From Nocardia mexicana NBRC 108244 (lineage in GTDB: Bacteria; Actinomycetota; Actinomycetes; Mycobacteriales; Mycobacteriaceae), in assembly GCF_001613165.1 (NCBI RefSeq), contig NZ_BDBV01000079.1, positions 1-64,000 of the forward strand: 64,000 nt of DNA, given 5' to 3'. The stretch's first letter is position 1; each line of letters begins with the position of its first letter. The notes under the pieces were generated by a model. That model ran no database searches, was not told where the DNA came from, and worked only from the letters and a program-made list of their open reading frames with translations. The position numbers and the translations under genes were made by a program. Shown here in pieces: positions 41,792-50,500 of this stretch.

Positions 41792-42727
41792 ATGACGTCA
41801 TGGCGTGCACGGGCGATGATCGCGCGAATGCGGTTGCGGCGGAACAAGCGCTTCTATGCCGAGCCCGCCGTCATGCGCGAACGATTGCCGGAGCACCAGG
41901 CGCCCGAGCGCTCCCGCCCGCCTCGGCGCGTGACCGATTCGTACGAGGTCACCAGGCGCGTGATCGATGATCACCACCTCTACACCCTCGCGCCCGTGGG
42001 CGGCCCCACGTCGCCGTGGCACATCTTCCACATGCACGGCGGCGGTTTCGTCGAGGCGCCCGAGGCGCACCACTGGCGTTTCGCGGCCAGGATGGTCGAC
42101 CGGGTCGGGTGTACCTACTCGATGCCGATGTACCCGTTGGCACCCGAACACGACCACCGATCCACCATCCCGATGATCGAGCAGGCGTACACCGAGGTCA
42201 CCGGCGATGTCGAACCTCGGAACCGGATCGTGTTCGGGGATTCGGCCGGTGGCACCCTCGCGCTCACCCTGGCCCGCCACCTGCGCGAGCGCGGACAGCC
42301 GCAACCGGCGGCCCTCGCACTGTTCTCCCCGTGGATCGATCTGGCCACCGACGACCCGCTCTCGCTGACCCTCGACGACCGCGACCCGGAACTCGGTGTG
42401 ACGGGCCTGAAACAGGCGGGGCGGTGGTACGCGGGCGAACGCGCGCTCGACGATCCGGAGGTCAGCCCGGCCTTCGCCGACCTCTCCGGGCTCGCCCCGG
42501 CCGTCGTCTTCATCGGCCATCGCGACATCCTGCTCCCCGACGCCCGGCGCATCAAGGAACTCGGCGATATCGCCGGTATGCCCGTCGAACTGCACGAATA
42601 TCCCGCCATGCCGCACAACTGGATCATGAAGAACATCCCCGAGGCCCGCCGTGCCGTCGACGAACTACTGGACTTCCTGCACACCGTGGAGAAGGGAGCC
42701 GACCATGATCGTCAGAACCACCGATGA
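41792..42727 (+). CDS. Alpha/beta-hydrolase, hormone-sensitive lipase-like family
   Basis: A 311-residue soluble hydrolase. HMHGGGF is the oxyanion motif, GDSAGGTLAL the nucleophile elbow with the catalytic Ser, HRDILLPDA carries the catalytic Asp and MPHNW the His. This is the family-IV esterase pattern. ATG at 41792 follows AAGGAGG at 41781-41787. Its end overlaps the ectoine-synthase-like gene by 23 nt, so the two are translationally coupled and probably act together. Confidence 0.88.
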   Translation: MTSWRARAMIARMRLRRNKRFYAEPAVMRERLPEHQAPERSRPPRRVTDSYEVTRRVIDDHHLYTLAPVGGPTSPWHIFHMHGGGFVEAPEAHHWRFAARMVDRVGCTYSMPMYPLAPEHDHRSTIPMIEQAYTEVTGDVEPRNRIVFGDSAGGTLALTLARHLRERGQPQPAALALFSPWIDLATDDPLSLTLDDRDPELGVTGLKQAGRWYAGERALDDPEVSPAFADLSGLAPAVVFIGHRDILLPDARRIKELGDIAGMPVELHEYPAMPHNWIMKNIPEARRAVDELLDFLHTVEKGADHDRQNHR

Positions 42728-43055
42728 CATCACCGGAACCGACCGCCAGGTGGACACCGACACCTGGACCTCGAAGCGAATCATCCTCTCCGACGACAAG
42801 GTCGGATTCTCGTACCACGAGACGACGGTCGCCGCCGGTACGAAGACCCCGCTGCATTACCCCGACTACGTCGAGGCCGTCTGGCTGATCGAAGGCACCG
42901 GCACACTGCTGGATCGCGATAACGAGGTGACCTATCCGCTGGCGCCGGGCACCATGTATCTCCTCGACAAGCACGAGCGCCACACCATCATCGCCGACAC
43001 CCAGCTACGAATGTACTGCGTGTTCCTGCCCGCCGTACCGCCCGGAAGCGACTGA
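42705..43055 (+). CDS. Orphan ectoine synthase-like cupin (EctC-like)
   Basis: A 116-residue cupin, slightly shorter than typical EctC (about 130). The opening MIVRTTDDITGTDRQV, GFSYHETTVAAG, and APGTMYLLDKHERH are family signatures; the Tyr/His metal ligands appear in HYPDYVEAVW and the KHERH stretch. EctC cyclises N-gamma-acetyl-diaminobutyrate to ectoine, but ectA, ectB and ectD are absent here. It overlaps an alpha/beta-hydrolase gene by 23 nt. It may salvage an intermediate or act on a related substrate. Confidence 0.78.
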   Translation: MIVRTTDDITGTDRQVDTDTWTSKRIILSDDKVGFSYHETTVAAGTKTPLHYPDYVEAVWLIEGTGTLLDRDNEVTYPLAPGTMYLLDKHERHTIIADTQLRMYCVFLPAVPPGSD

Positions 43056-43166
43056 GGGCGGGGTTCGATATCCGCACCGGCCGCTGTGGGTGAGTGCGGT
43101 CACTTCTGATATCGCTTGCGATGCCCTCAGTAAGGACGGCTGGAGCGGGCCCAAACCAGGGACGGT

Positions 43167-44387
43167 TCACTGCCCGGTTATCCGGTTGCTTCCCACCAAC
43201 TCTGGAGCAACCTTCCGAATCTTCGAAACGACGTTCGCCGTCCGCTCCGAGTCCACCGCGTCAAGGACCGGCAAGGCGGACCGCCACAGTTTCGCGGCAT
43301 CTTCATGGCGCCCGAGGCTCCATCGAATCAATCCGGTCTCTGCGCTCGTCAGCGCATGGATACGGGGATGCGTCCCCGGGTTCCACACCTGCGCCGACAG
43401 ATGCTGATACCTCTCCGCGTTTCCCCAATCATGCAGAGCCGCAAAGGCTTTTGCTGTCTGCGTCGCCCGGGTTGCACCGTTCGGGCTGGACAAGGCGATC
43501 CAGCGGGGAAGCTCGCTTGTGATATCTGGCGAGTCGATTACCGGCTGGATCCGCGAGATAACCTCCCGCGCACCCCGCTGGTTTCCAGTCTCGGCATACG
43601 CACGTGCCAACGCCGCCTCGTGCAGAGCGATAGCGTCGGGACCGAATCTCCCCCGAGCGATAGACACAGCCCTTTCTGCTAGAGGGACCGCATGGTCAGG
43701 GTGGCCAACGTCGGCAGAGTGCAAAGACAGAATTCGAAACACCCAAGCGTCGCGCCCCGGTATCCCGGATTCCTGGGCGAGCCTCAGTGCGGCAAGGTAG
43801 TAGCGCTGTGCAACGGCGTCCAACCCTCCATCGTGACTCTTGAATCCGCACAAGTACGCCAATTCAGCTGCCGCTGAGAACATTTCAGACTTGATCGACT
43901 CGTGGGCAAACTGGGAACGCAACAGAGTGGAAACGTCGGTAGCCAGGAACTCTGCAACGGCCGTTCGACCGAATCCACCGCCTCTGACCTCGTCCAGGGC
44001 AGCGAACGAGTCCGTGACCCGTTGAACGGCTTCAACTTCGGCCGCACCGACCCGAGAAGATTCCGTGACCCCGACTATTCGAGCCACGTCAGGCAAAGCG
44101 GCCAACCCTGTTGCTGTGAGTGCAACCGAGTAGGCAGCGCGTCGCAGAAATGAGCGTCTATCAACGTCAGCACGGCCTAGCACACTCACCACGGTAACCG
44201 GATCCCCCGGCCCGCAAGTTTCCATGTACATCCGTTCGACCTCAGAGGTGATGCTCCGGTGGCCCTGTTCGAACAGCCCCAAAGCCGCCTTGCTGTAGGG
44301 AACGCGAGTAGCCAACTCCGCGAGGCTGAAGCCCGCCGTTTCCCGCAGAACACGGAGCTTTGCACCGATCACGGCATCGCCGGTCAT
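43167..44387 (-). CDS. XRE-family regulator with Tat-like motif and TPR region
   Basis: A 406-residue regulator. N-terminal HTH at about 5-60 (LRVLRETAGFSLAELATRV, YSKAALGLFEQGHRS), then RRSFLRRAAYSVALTATGLAAL near 85-105, which resembles a twin-arginine signal but sits inside the protein, then a TPR-like helical region to the end (GDRDAWVFRILS, ALARAYAETGNQRGAREV). This type is common in actinomycetes and usually paired with small genes. Start at ATG 44387; a GTG at 44420 is possible. Codon and base use look less GC-biased than the neighbours. Confidence 0.75.
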   Translation of the reverse strand: MTGDAVIGAKLRVLRETAGFSLAELATRVPYSKAALGLFEQGHRSITSEVERMYMETCGPGDPVTVVSVLGRADVDRRSFLRRAAYSVALTATGLAALPDVARIVGVTESSRVGAAEVEAVQRVTDSFAALDEVRGGGFGRTAVAEFLATDVSTLLRSQFAHESIKSEMFSAAAELAYLCGFKSHDGGLDAVAQRYYLAALRLAQESGIPGRDAWVFRILSLHSADVGHPDHAVPLAERAVSIARGRFGPDAIALHEAALARAYAETGNQRGAREVISRIQPVIDSPDITSELPRWIALSSPNGATRATQTAKAFAALHDWGNAERYQHLSAQVWNPGTHPRIHALTSAETGLIRWSLGRHEDAAKLWRSALPVLDAVDSERTANVVSKIRKVAPELVGSNRITGQ

Positions 44388-44546
44388 TCCAGAACTGTAG
44401 ACGGCTGTCGACGCTTTCACCTACCGATCCATACCCCTGGTTGCGACGGTTGCTGACAGGCCCCGACCCCAGGACGAACTACTCAACAACTCCCTGGGGC
44501 CGGGTGCCCCTTCCACGCCACCTGAACCACGCAAAGGCAACGCGCT

Positions 44547-44858
44547 ATGAGGACACATCCGACGGCGTTCGCTTGGGTCGACCCGAATATAAGCCCGTGG
44601 GGCGACTGGGAGAACGCCAGAATCCGCCAGCTCGCGCGGCGACTCGGCTATGCCCTGTACTGGCCCGGCCCGTCCGCGCTCCCGCTGGTCGACCAAGCGC
44701 GCGCCGCTGACGTCGATGCAGTGATCACACCGTCGCCCGGCCATCTCGACGTGATCCAGCTACACGCACTGATGTGCATAGTCGACGTCGAAACTGTCGC
44801 CCCCCGAATGAGTTTCGCCCGTTGGACGATGCTCCCCTGTCAGGTCGGACAGACATGA
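44547..44858 (+). CDS. Small hypothetical protein of the XRE-linked patch
   Basis: A 103-residue protein starting MRTHPTAFAWVDPNIS. ARIRQLARRLGYALYWP and ARAADVDAVITPSPGHLD have a resolvase-like alpha/beta flavour (compare serine-recombinase N-termini) but no catalytic Arg/Ser set, so I leave it unassigned. AAAGGCAA precedes the ATG at 44547. Its TGA overlaps the ATG of the next gene. Divergent from the XRE regulator across 159 bp, which suggests common control. Confidence 0.6.
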   Translation: MRTHPTAFAWVDPNISPWGDWENARIRQLARRLGYALYWPGPSALPLVDQARAADVDAVITPSPGHLDVIQLHALMCIVDVETVAPRMSFARWTMLPCQVGQT

Positions 44859-45163
44859 ACACCGCCACTGCCTGGTTGGTCCTCGTTGCACTCGTCGTGA
44901 TCTTCGGCGGGGCGGTCAAAGTACTGCTACGCGGCGACTTCGACGACGAGACCGACGACTTCGGCGAGGCGCCCGCGAACACCTTCGAGATCGTGACCTA
45001 TACGCACACCGCGCCGGGTCGGCCCTTCACCGTGCCGCAGGCCCATCGCGCCATGCAACAGCACCGGACCTGCCGCCGGGAGGACTGCCCACGCAAACGC
45101 GCCGCCTACCAGGCCCTGGTCGACGCCCGACACATCCGACCCGACTCCGGGCGCGCGTTCTGA
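44855..45163 (+). CDS. Small membrane-anchored hypothetical protein
   Basis: A 102-residue protein with one N-terminal TM segment (TAWLVLVALVVIFGGAVKVL, residues 4-23), a short acidic linker (DFDDETDDFGEA), and a basic C-terminal tail containing CRREDCPRKRAAYQ that may chelate a metal. ATG at 44855 overlaps the upstream stop (ATGA). No known family. Confidence 0.6.
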   Translation: MNTATAWLVLVALVVIFGGAVKVLLRGDFDDETDDFGEAPANTFEIVTYTHTAPGRPFTVPQAHRAMQQHRTCRREDCPRKRAAYQALVDARHIRPDSGRAF

Positions 45164-45185
45164 CCCCACAAGAGGCGGGAGCCAA

Positions 45186-45265
45186 GTTCCCGCACCCCCT
45201 GCACGTTCTCGCACCCTCTACAAGCGCTTGTACTGGGTGCGGGAAAGAGCGCGGGGTGCGGGAAC
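45186..45265. repeat. Long palindrome C, same family as those at 26.9 and 35.2 kb
   Basis: Arms at 45186-45216 and 45235-45265 pair at 26 of 31 positions. The 18-nt loop contains the perfect palindrome TACAAGCGCTTGTA. It lies between the convergent end of the small membrane gene and the DUF4097 gene. Confidence 0.8.
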
Positions 45266-45278
45266 GGGCCAGGGCGTA

Positions 45279-45923
45279 TCAGACGGTGGAGGTGTGGTGG
45301 ATGATGATGTTGCCGTAGGCGTTTCGTGCGTGGACGTGCACGGTGTCGCCGCTGTTCTGCGTGCGGCCGACGGGCCCTATCTGGTTCTGTACGGTACCGA
45401 AGGTTGCGTTGGTCTCCAACCGCGCCGCGCTGCCCGGGGCGATACCCACCTCCAGCTCGCCCATGGCCGTCTCCAGGCGCAGCTCGCCGCGGGTGGCCTC
45501 GCCGATCCGGATATCGCCCTTGGCGACCTTCGCGGTGACCGAGCCGAGCGGGCGCTCCACGATGATGTCGCCCGCGGAGACCTCCAGGTCACAGGCTCCG
45601 AGTGCGCCGATGCCCCGCAGCAAGCCCACCGCGGAGGCGGCCCTTAGCCGGGACCCCGTGGGCACCTCGATGGTGACCTCGATCGTCGGGTTGCCGCCGA
45701 ACGGCGTGTGGGTCCGCCAGTCCTTGGCCGTCTTCACGGTCAGCGTGCCGCCGCTGAAATCGACGCGGGTCTGCTCGGCGGCGCGCACGTCGCCCTTCTT
45801 CGCCGCGTCGGCGGGACGGACGTCGACGACGGTGTCGCCGCGGTCGGAGGCGACGACGGTGACGGTGCCGGAGAGCACCTCGACGCTGAGGTCGATCGGC
45901 TCGGGGGTGGTGAATGTGGACAT
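45279..45923 (-). CDS. DUF4097-family beta-helix protein
   Basis: A 214-residue soluble protein without a signal peptide. The repeated short beta-strand segments (DLSVEVLSGTVTVVAS, GTLTVKTAKDW, GDIIVERPLGSVTAKVAKGD, GELRLETAMGELEVG) are typical of DUF4097/adhesin-like beta-solenoids. Role unknown. ATG at 45923 follows AAGGAG. It is the last gene of the ferredoxin-P450 transcript, 43 nt after the P450 stop. Confidence 0.8.
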   Translation of the reverse strand: MSTFTTPEPIDLSVEVLSGTVTVVASDRGDTVVDVRPADAAKKGDVRAAEQTRVDFSGGTLTVKTAKDWRTHTPFGGNPTIEVTIEVPTGSRLRAASAVGLLRGIGALGACDLEVSAGDIIVERPLGSVTAKVAKGDIRIGEATRGELRLETAMGELEVGIAPGSAARLETNATFGTVQNQIGPVGRTQNSGDTVHVHARNAYGNIIIHHTSTV

Positions 45924-45966
45924 GACTCGAGCTCCTTGTGATTCGGGATGATTGCTACCGGTCCGG

Positions 45967-47175
45967 TTACGCCCAGGTGACCGGAAGCTCGTGAACGCCA
46001 TAGATATTCATGTCGGTCCGGAGCTTCACCTCCTCGGCGGGGATCGCGAGCCGCAGGGCCGGGAAGCGCCGCACCAGACCGGCGAAACCGGCGCGCATCT
46101 CGATGCGGGCCAGCTGCTGGCCGAGGCACTGGTGGATGCCGTGGCCGAAGGACACCAGGCCGCGGGCCCGGCGGTGGATGTCCAGGGTGTCGGGGTCGTG
46201 GAAGCGCCGCGGATCGTGGTTGGCGGCCAGCAGCGAGACGACGACGGTCGACCCCTTGCCGATGGTTTCCCCGCCGAGCTCGATGTCCTCGGTGGCGTAG
46301 CGGTAGAAGATGTCGGCGACCGACAGATAGCGCAGGAGTTCCTCGACGGCCTCGGGAACCAGTTCCGAGTCGGCGCGCAGTTCGGCGAGCTGGTCCGGAT
46401 TCTCCAGGAGCGCGAAGGTGCCCAGTCCCAGCATGTTCGCGGTGGTTTCGTGACCCGCGAGCAGCAGCAGGAACGCGATGCCGGTCAGCTCCTCGACGCT
46501 GAGGTCCTCGTCGCGCGCCAGGTCGGACAGGATGTCCTCGCCGGGTTCGGCGCGCTTGCTCATGACCAGTCCGGCCAGGTACGTGGTCATCGCGCCGTAG
46601 GCGCCCATCTTCTCCTCCAGCGACTGCTCCCGGACCAGGAACTTGGCGGAGTTGACCTGGAAGGTCGCCCGGTCCTCGTACGGGACGCCCAGCAGTTCGC
46701 AGATCACCAGCGACGGCACCGGCAGCGCGAACTCGGTGACCAGGTCGACCGGCGGGGTCAGCTTCGCCATCTCGTCGAGCTGCCGCTCGGTGATCTCGAC
46801 GATGTGCTCCTCGAGCTGCTTCATGCGCTTGACGGTGAAGGCGCCGATGAGCTTGCGCCGCAGCCGGGTGTGGTCCGGCGGGTCCATGGCGACGAACAGG
46901 CCCGGAATCTGCGGGGACGGCTCGGTCTGCACGGGCATATCCGGGTTGTCCTCCACCGAGTGGACGATGCCGATGTCCTGGCGGGAGCTGAACCGGGTAT
47001 CGGCCATGAGCTTGCGGACCTCGTCATAGCCGGTGACCAGCCAGCCCTCGTGGCCGTCGGGGAAGACCAGCGGGCTCACCGGGCGGGCCTCGCGCAGGCG
47101 GCTGATCTCGGCGGGCGGATTGAAGGGGCCCGCGGTGCGTTCGACGGGGAGGCCGTGGGGGACAGGAGCAGTCAT
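45967..47175 (-). CDS. Cytochrome P450, CYP105/107-like
   Basis: A 402-residue soluble P450. I-helix AGHETT (240-245), ExxR at 279-282 (EELLR), PPDHTRLRRKL in the B-C region, and haem loop FGHGIHQCLGQQLARIE with Cys350. Such enzymes hydroxylate secondary metabolites or xenobiotics in actinomycetes. Immediately downstream of a 3Fe-4S ferredoxin gene, its likely electron donor. Probably controlled by the AfsR/SARP-like regulator through repeats at 47504-47532. Confidence 0.93.
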   Translation of the reverse strand: MTAPVPHGLPVERTAGPFNPPAEISRLREARPVSPLVFPDGHEGWLVTGYDEVRKLMADTRFSSRQDIGIVHSVEDNPDMPVQTEPSPQIPGLFVAMDPPDHTRLRRKLIGAFTVKRMKQLEEHIVEITERQLDEMAKLTPPVDLVTEFALPVPSLVICELLGVPYEDRATFQVNSAKFLVREQSLEEKMGAYGAMTTYLAGLVMSKRAEPGEDILSDLARDEDLSVEELTGIAFLLLLAGHETTANMLGLGTFALLENPDQLAELRADSELVPEAVEELLRYLSVADIFYRYATEDIELGGETIGKGSTVVVSLLAANHDPRRFHDPDTLDIHRRARGLVSFGHGIHQCLGQQLARIEMRAGFAGLVRRFPALRLAIPAEEVKLRTDMNIYGVHELPVTWA

Positions 47176-47235
47176 CGGATTTTCCTTATCGAGTAGTAGA
47201 GATGACGGTGACCGGCGCTCGGGCCGGAGCGGGAT

Positions 47236-47433
47236 CTAGGAGGAGACGAGGGTGATCGCGCCGGACGGGCACACCTGGACGGCCTCGCCGACGGCAGGTT
47301 CCAGATCGTGCGCGGGCGTGGAGTTCAGCAGCAGCACGCGGCCGTCCTCGTCGCTCTGGTCGAATACCGCGGGGGCGGTCATGACGCACATACCGGCGCC
47401 GATGCAGCGCTCGCGGTCCACTCGGATCTCCAT
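47236..47433 (-). CDS. [3Fe-4S] ferredoxin (P450 partner)
   Basis: A 65-residue ferredoxin. The cluster ligands are CIGAGMC (Cys-x5-Cys) and the later CPSGAI; the second cysteine of a [4Fe-4S] CxxC set is missing, as in the small CYP-associated ferredoxins. ATG at 47433 is 3 nt after the TGA of a 14-codon ORF (47437-47481), whose end GGAAGGGG serves as the ribosome-binding site. It probably passes electrons to the P450 next door. Confidence 0.92.
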   Translation of the reverse strand: MEIRVDRERCIGAGMCVMTAPAVFDQSDEDGRVLLLNSTPAHDLEPAVGEAVQVCPSGAITLVSS

Positions 47434-47436
47434 CGG

Positions 47437-47481
47437 TCACCCCTTCCGCAGCGGGGAAGCTGCGATTGCCGTGCTGTTCAT
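47437..47481 (-). other. 14-codon leader ORF, remnant of an ABC-ATPase start
   Basis: Reads MNSTAIAASPLRKG then TGA. Its first nine residues are identical to the start of the ABC ATPase at 52491 (MNSTAIAASGLRKAYG). The homologous DNA continues through the promoter. So this is a duplicated ABC-gene start placed before the ferredoxin; whether it is translated as a leader peptide is unknown. Confidence 0.7.
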
Positions 47482-47534
47482 GGGAGTACTGTCGCCAACC
47501 CGGCTGACACCGCCCTGATACGCACCTGACACCG
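47441..47534. repeat. Duplicated promoter segment, copy 1
   Basis: Aligns without gaps to 52451-52544 at 76 of 94 positions. It includes the ATG and first codons of the ABC-ATPase-like leader and the heptamer repeats. Confidence 0.85.
47504..47532. promoter_or_regulatory. SARP-type heptamer direct repeats, copy 1
   Basis: Three heptamers CTGACAC, CTGATAC, CTGACAC at 47504, 47515 and 47526, exactly 11 bp apart with 4-bp spacers. SARP regulators bind such 11-bp-pitch heptamers. The block is between the AfsR-like gene (GTG 21 nt away) and the ferredoxin operon. Confidence 0.8.
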
Positions 47535-47553
47535 TCTGCGGCAGAATGGGCCG

Positions 47554-50500
47554 GTGCAGATCGGAATGCTTGGACCGCTCGACATCCGAGCAGATGACGG
47601 GGGATCGATCGAGGTGCCGGGCGTCCGGTTGCGGGCGCTGCTGGCCGCGCTCGCGCTCGAACCCGGCCGCTCGGTCCCGAAAACGACGCTGGTCGACTGG
47701 ATCTGGGGTGAGAAGCCGCCGTCCGATGCGGCGAATGCCCTGCAGGCCCTGGTCTCCCGGCTGCGGCGACTGCTGCCCGACGGCTCGCTCGACGGGCAGG
47801 CGGGCGGCTACCGGCTGACCGTGGCGCCCGGCGCCGTCGACGCCGTCCGGTTCGAACAACTCCTCGAGCAGGCCCGTGGCGGCGGCGACGCGCACCGGGC
47901 CGACCTGCTGCGCGAGGCGCTCGACCTGTGGCGCGGCACCGCCTTGCAGGACGTCGGTGTGCGGGACAGCGAGGCTTTCGACGCGGTGATCACCCGTCTC
48001 GAGGGCCTGCGCGCGGCCGCGGCGGAGGATCGGTACGAGGCGGAGATCCGGCTCGGCCGGGGCGCGGAGCTGGTCCCCGAGCTGACCGAGCTGGTGGCCC
48101 GGGATCCGTTGCGGGAACGGCTGGTTGCCGCGCTGATGCGTGCGCTCGGCGCGGCGGGTCGCGGCAACGAGGCGCTGGTCGTGTACGAGCGCGCCCGCGA
48201 AGCCCTCGCCGACGAACTGGGCGCCGACCCCTCACCCGAGCTGTCCGAACTGCACGTCGCACTCCTGCGCGGTGAGGTGGGCGCTCGGAAGGAAGATCGC
48301 CGAACCAACCTGCGTGCCGAATTGACCAGCTTCGTCGGCAAATACGCCGACGTCGCCGTGGTGCGCGAACTCATCGCCGAACACCGGCTCACCACGTTGA
48401 CCGGGCCCGGCGGTTCCGGGAAGACCAGGCTGGCCCTGGAAACCGCACGGACCATGCTCGACGACCTGCCGGACGGGGCGTGGCTGGTGGAACTGGCCTC
48501 CGTCGGCGCGCACGGTGATCTCGCGCAGTCGGCGCTCGCCGCGCTCGGGCTCCGGGACGCGCTGCTGGGCGGCGGATCCGATGCGGAACCGATCGACCGG
48601 CTCATCGCGGCCATCCGCGACCGCGAAACGCTGGTGATCCTGGACAACTGCGAGCACGTGATCGAGTCCGCGGCGGCCTTCGCCCACCGGCTGCTCGGCG
48701 AATGCCGCGGGCTGCGGATCCTCGCCACCAGCCGCGAACCGCTCGGCATCACCGGCGAGGCGCTGTGGCAGGTCGCGCCGCTCGCACTGCCGGCCGCGAA
48801 CGCCGACCCGGCCGAGATCGAATCCTCCCCGGCCGTCCAGCTGTTCCGGGACCGCGCCGGTGCGGTCCGCAAGGATCTCACCGCCGATCCCCGTGCGCTG
48901 GCGACCATGGTGCGCGTGTGCCGGGCCCTCGACGGGATACCGCTGGCGATCGAGCTGGCCGCGGCCCGGCTGCGCACCATGTCCCTCGAACAGCTCGCCG
49001 ACCGCCTCGCCGACCGGTTCCGCCTGCTGACCGGCGGCAGCCGCACCGCCATCCCGCAGCATCGGACGCTGCGCGCGGTCGTGGACTGGAGTTGGGAACT
49101 GCTCACCGATGCCGAGCGAATGGTGCTGCGCAGGCTCGCCGTATTCTCCGGCGGAACGAGTCTGGAAGCGGCAGAACGGGTTTGCGCGGCGGCGGCTAGC
49201 GGCCCCCAGGAACGGGAGGGCGGGACCGGTGCGGGCAGCAGTTCGATCGCGGGCGGGTCGAGCACCGCGGGTGGGCCGGAAGATCATGGGGGAGAAGGCA
49301 ATGCGTCGGTCGAGCAGTGGGAGGTGCTCGAGCTGCTGACCGCGCTGACCGAGAAATCGCTGTTGCTCGCCGTCGACGACGGTACCGCCCCGCGCTACCG
49401 AATGCTCGACACGATCAGGCAGTACGCCCGGGACCGGCTCACGGAGTCGGGAGAGGCGGAACTCGCACGCCGAGCGCATCTTTCGTACTTCACCGATCTG
49501 GCCGCGACCGCGGAACCGCACCTGCGCCGCGCAGAGCAGGTGGAATGGCTCGCCACGCTCGGGGCCGAACACGACAATATCGCCGCGGCGATGCGCGGCG
49601 CGCTCGCGGCGGGCGACGCGGCCGAAGCGATGCCGCTCGCGGCGGCCGCGGGCTGGTACTGGTGGCTCGGCGGCCACAAGGCCGAGGGTCTGGAGCTGAT
49701 CACCGCGGCCGCCGAACTGCCCGGCGAGGTGGAGGACGAGACCCGCGCCACCGTGTACGCGCTGGTGGTGCATTTCCTGTCCTCCGGCCCGAATGACGCC
49801 AGCCAGCTACAGGATTGGATCCGCAAGGCATCCCGGTTCGATCGGCACAGCGCGGCCCGGCACCCGACGATGGGCCTCATCGGCGCGCTGGAACGCCTGC
49901 TGGAAGGTCCGGACGCGATGCTGTCCGCGTTCGAGCCGCAGCTCACCGACGGCGACCCCTGGGTGCGCGCCCTGGCGCGCCTGCAGATGGGCAGGATGCG
50001 GATCGTGGTCGGCCGGGACGGGCAGGCGGCGGACGAGTACCTCGAGTCGGCGCTCACCGAATTCCGCGCCCTCGGCGAGCGCTGGGGGATGTCGTTCGCG
50101 CTGACCGAACTGGCGGATCGACTCGCCGGGCGCGGCGAATTCGCCTCCGCCTGTGAACTTTTCGACCAGGCGATAACGGTGGTCACCCCGGTCGGCACGC
50201 TCGAGGACGTCGCCCGGATCCGATCGCGGCAGGCGCAGCTGTACCGGCTGCTGGACGACCCCGTAGCGAGCGCGGCCGCCCTGGCCGAGGCGGAGCATTA
50301 CGCGGATCGGGCCGCCTGGCCCAACGCACTGGCCATGCTGGCCCTGGAGAAGGCGGAGCTGGCCCGGTGGAGCGGTGACACCGAGCAGGTGTATCGCCAA
50401 ATCGACGTCGCGACAACAATATTGGGCAGCGATTCGGAGCTGGCGAACGTCCGGGCGCAGGTCCGAAACCTGCTCGGTTACCTCGCGGCAGATCTCGGCG

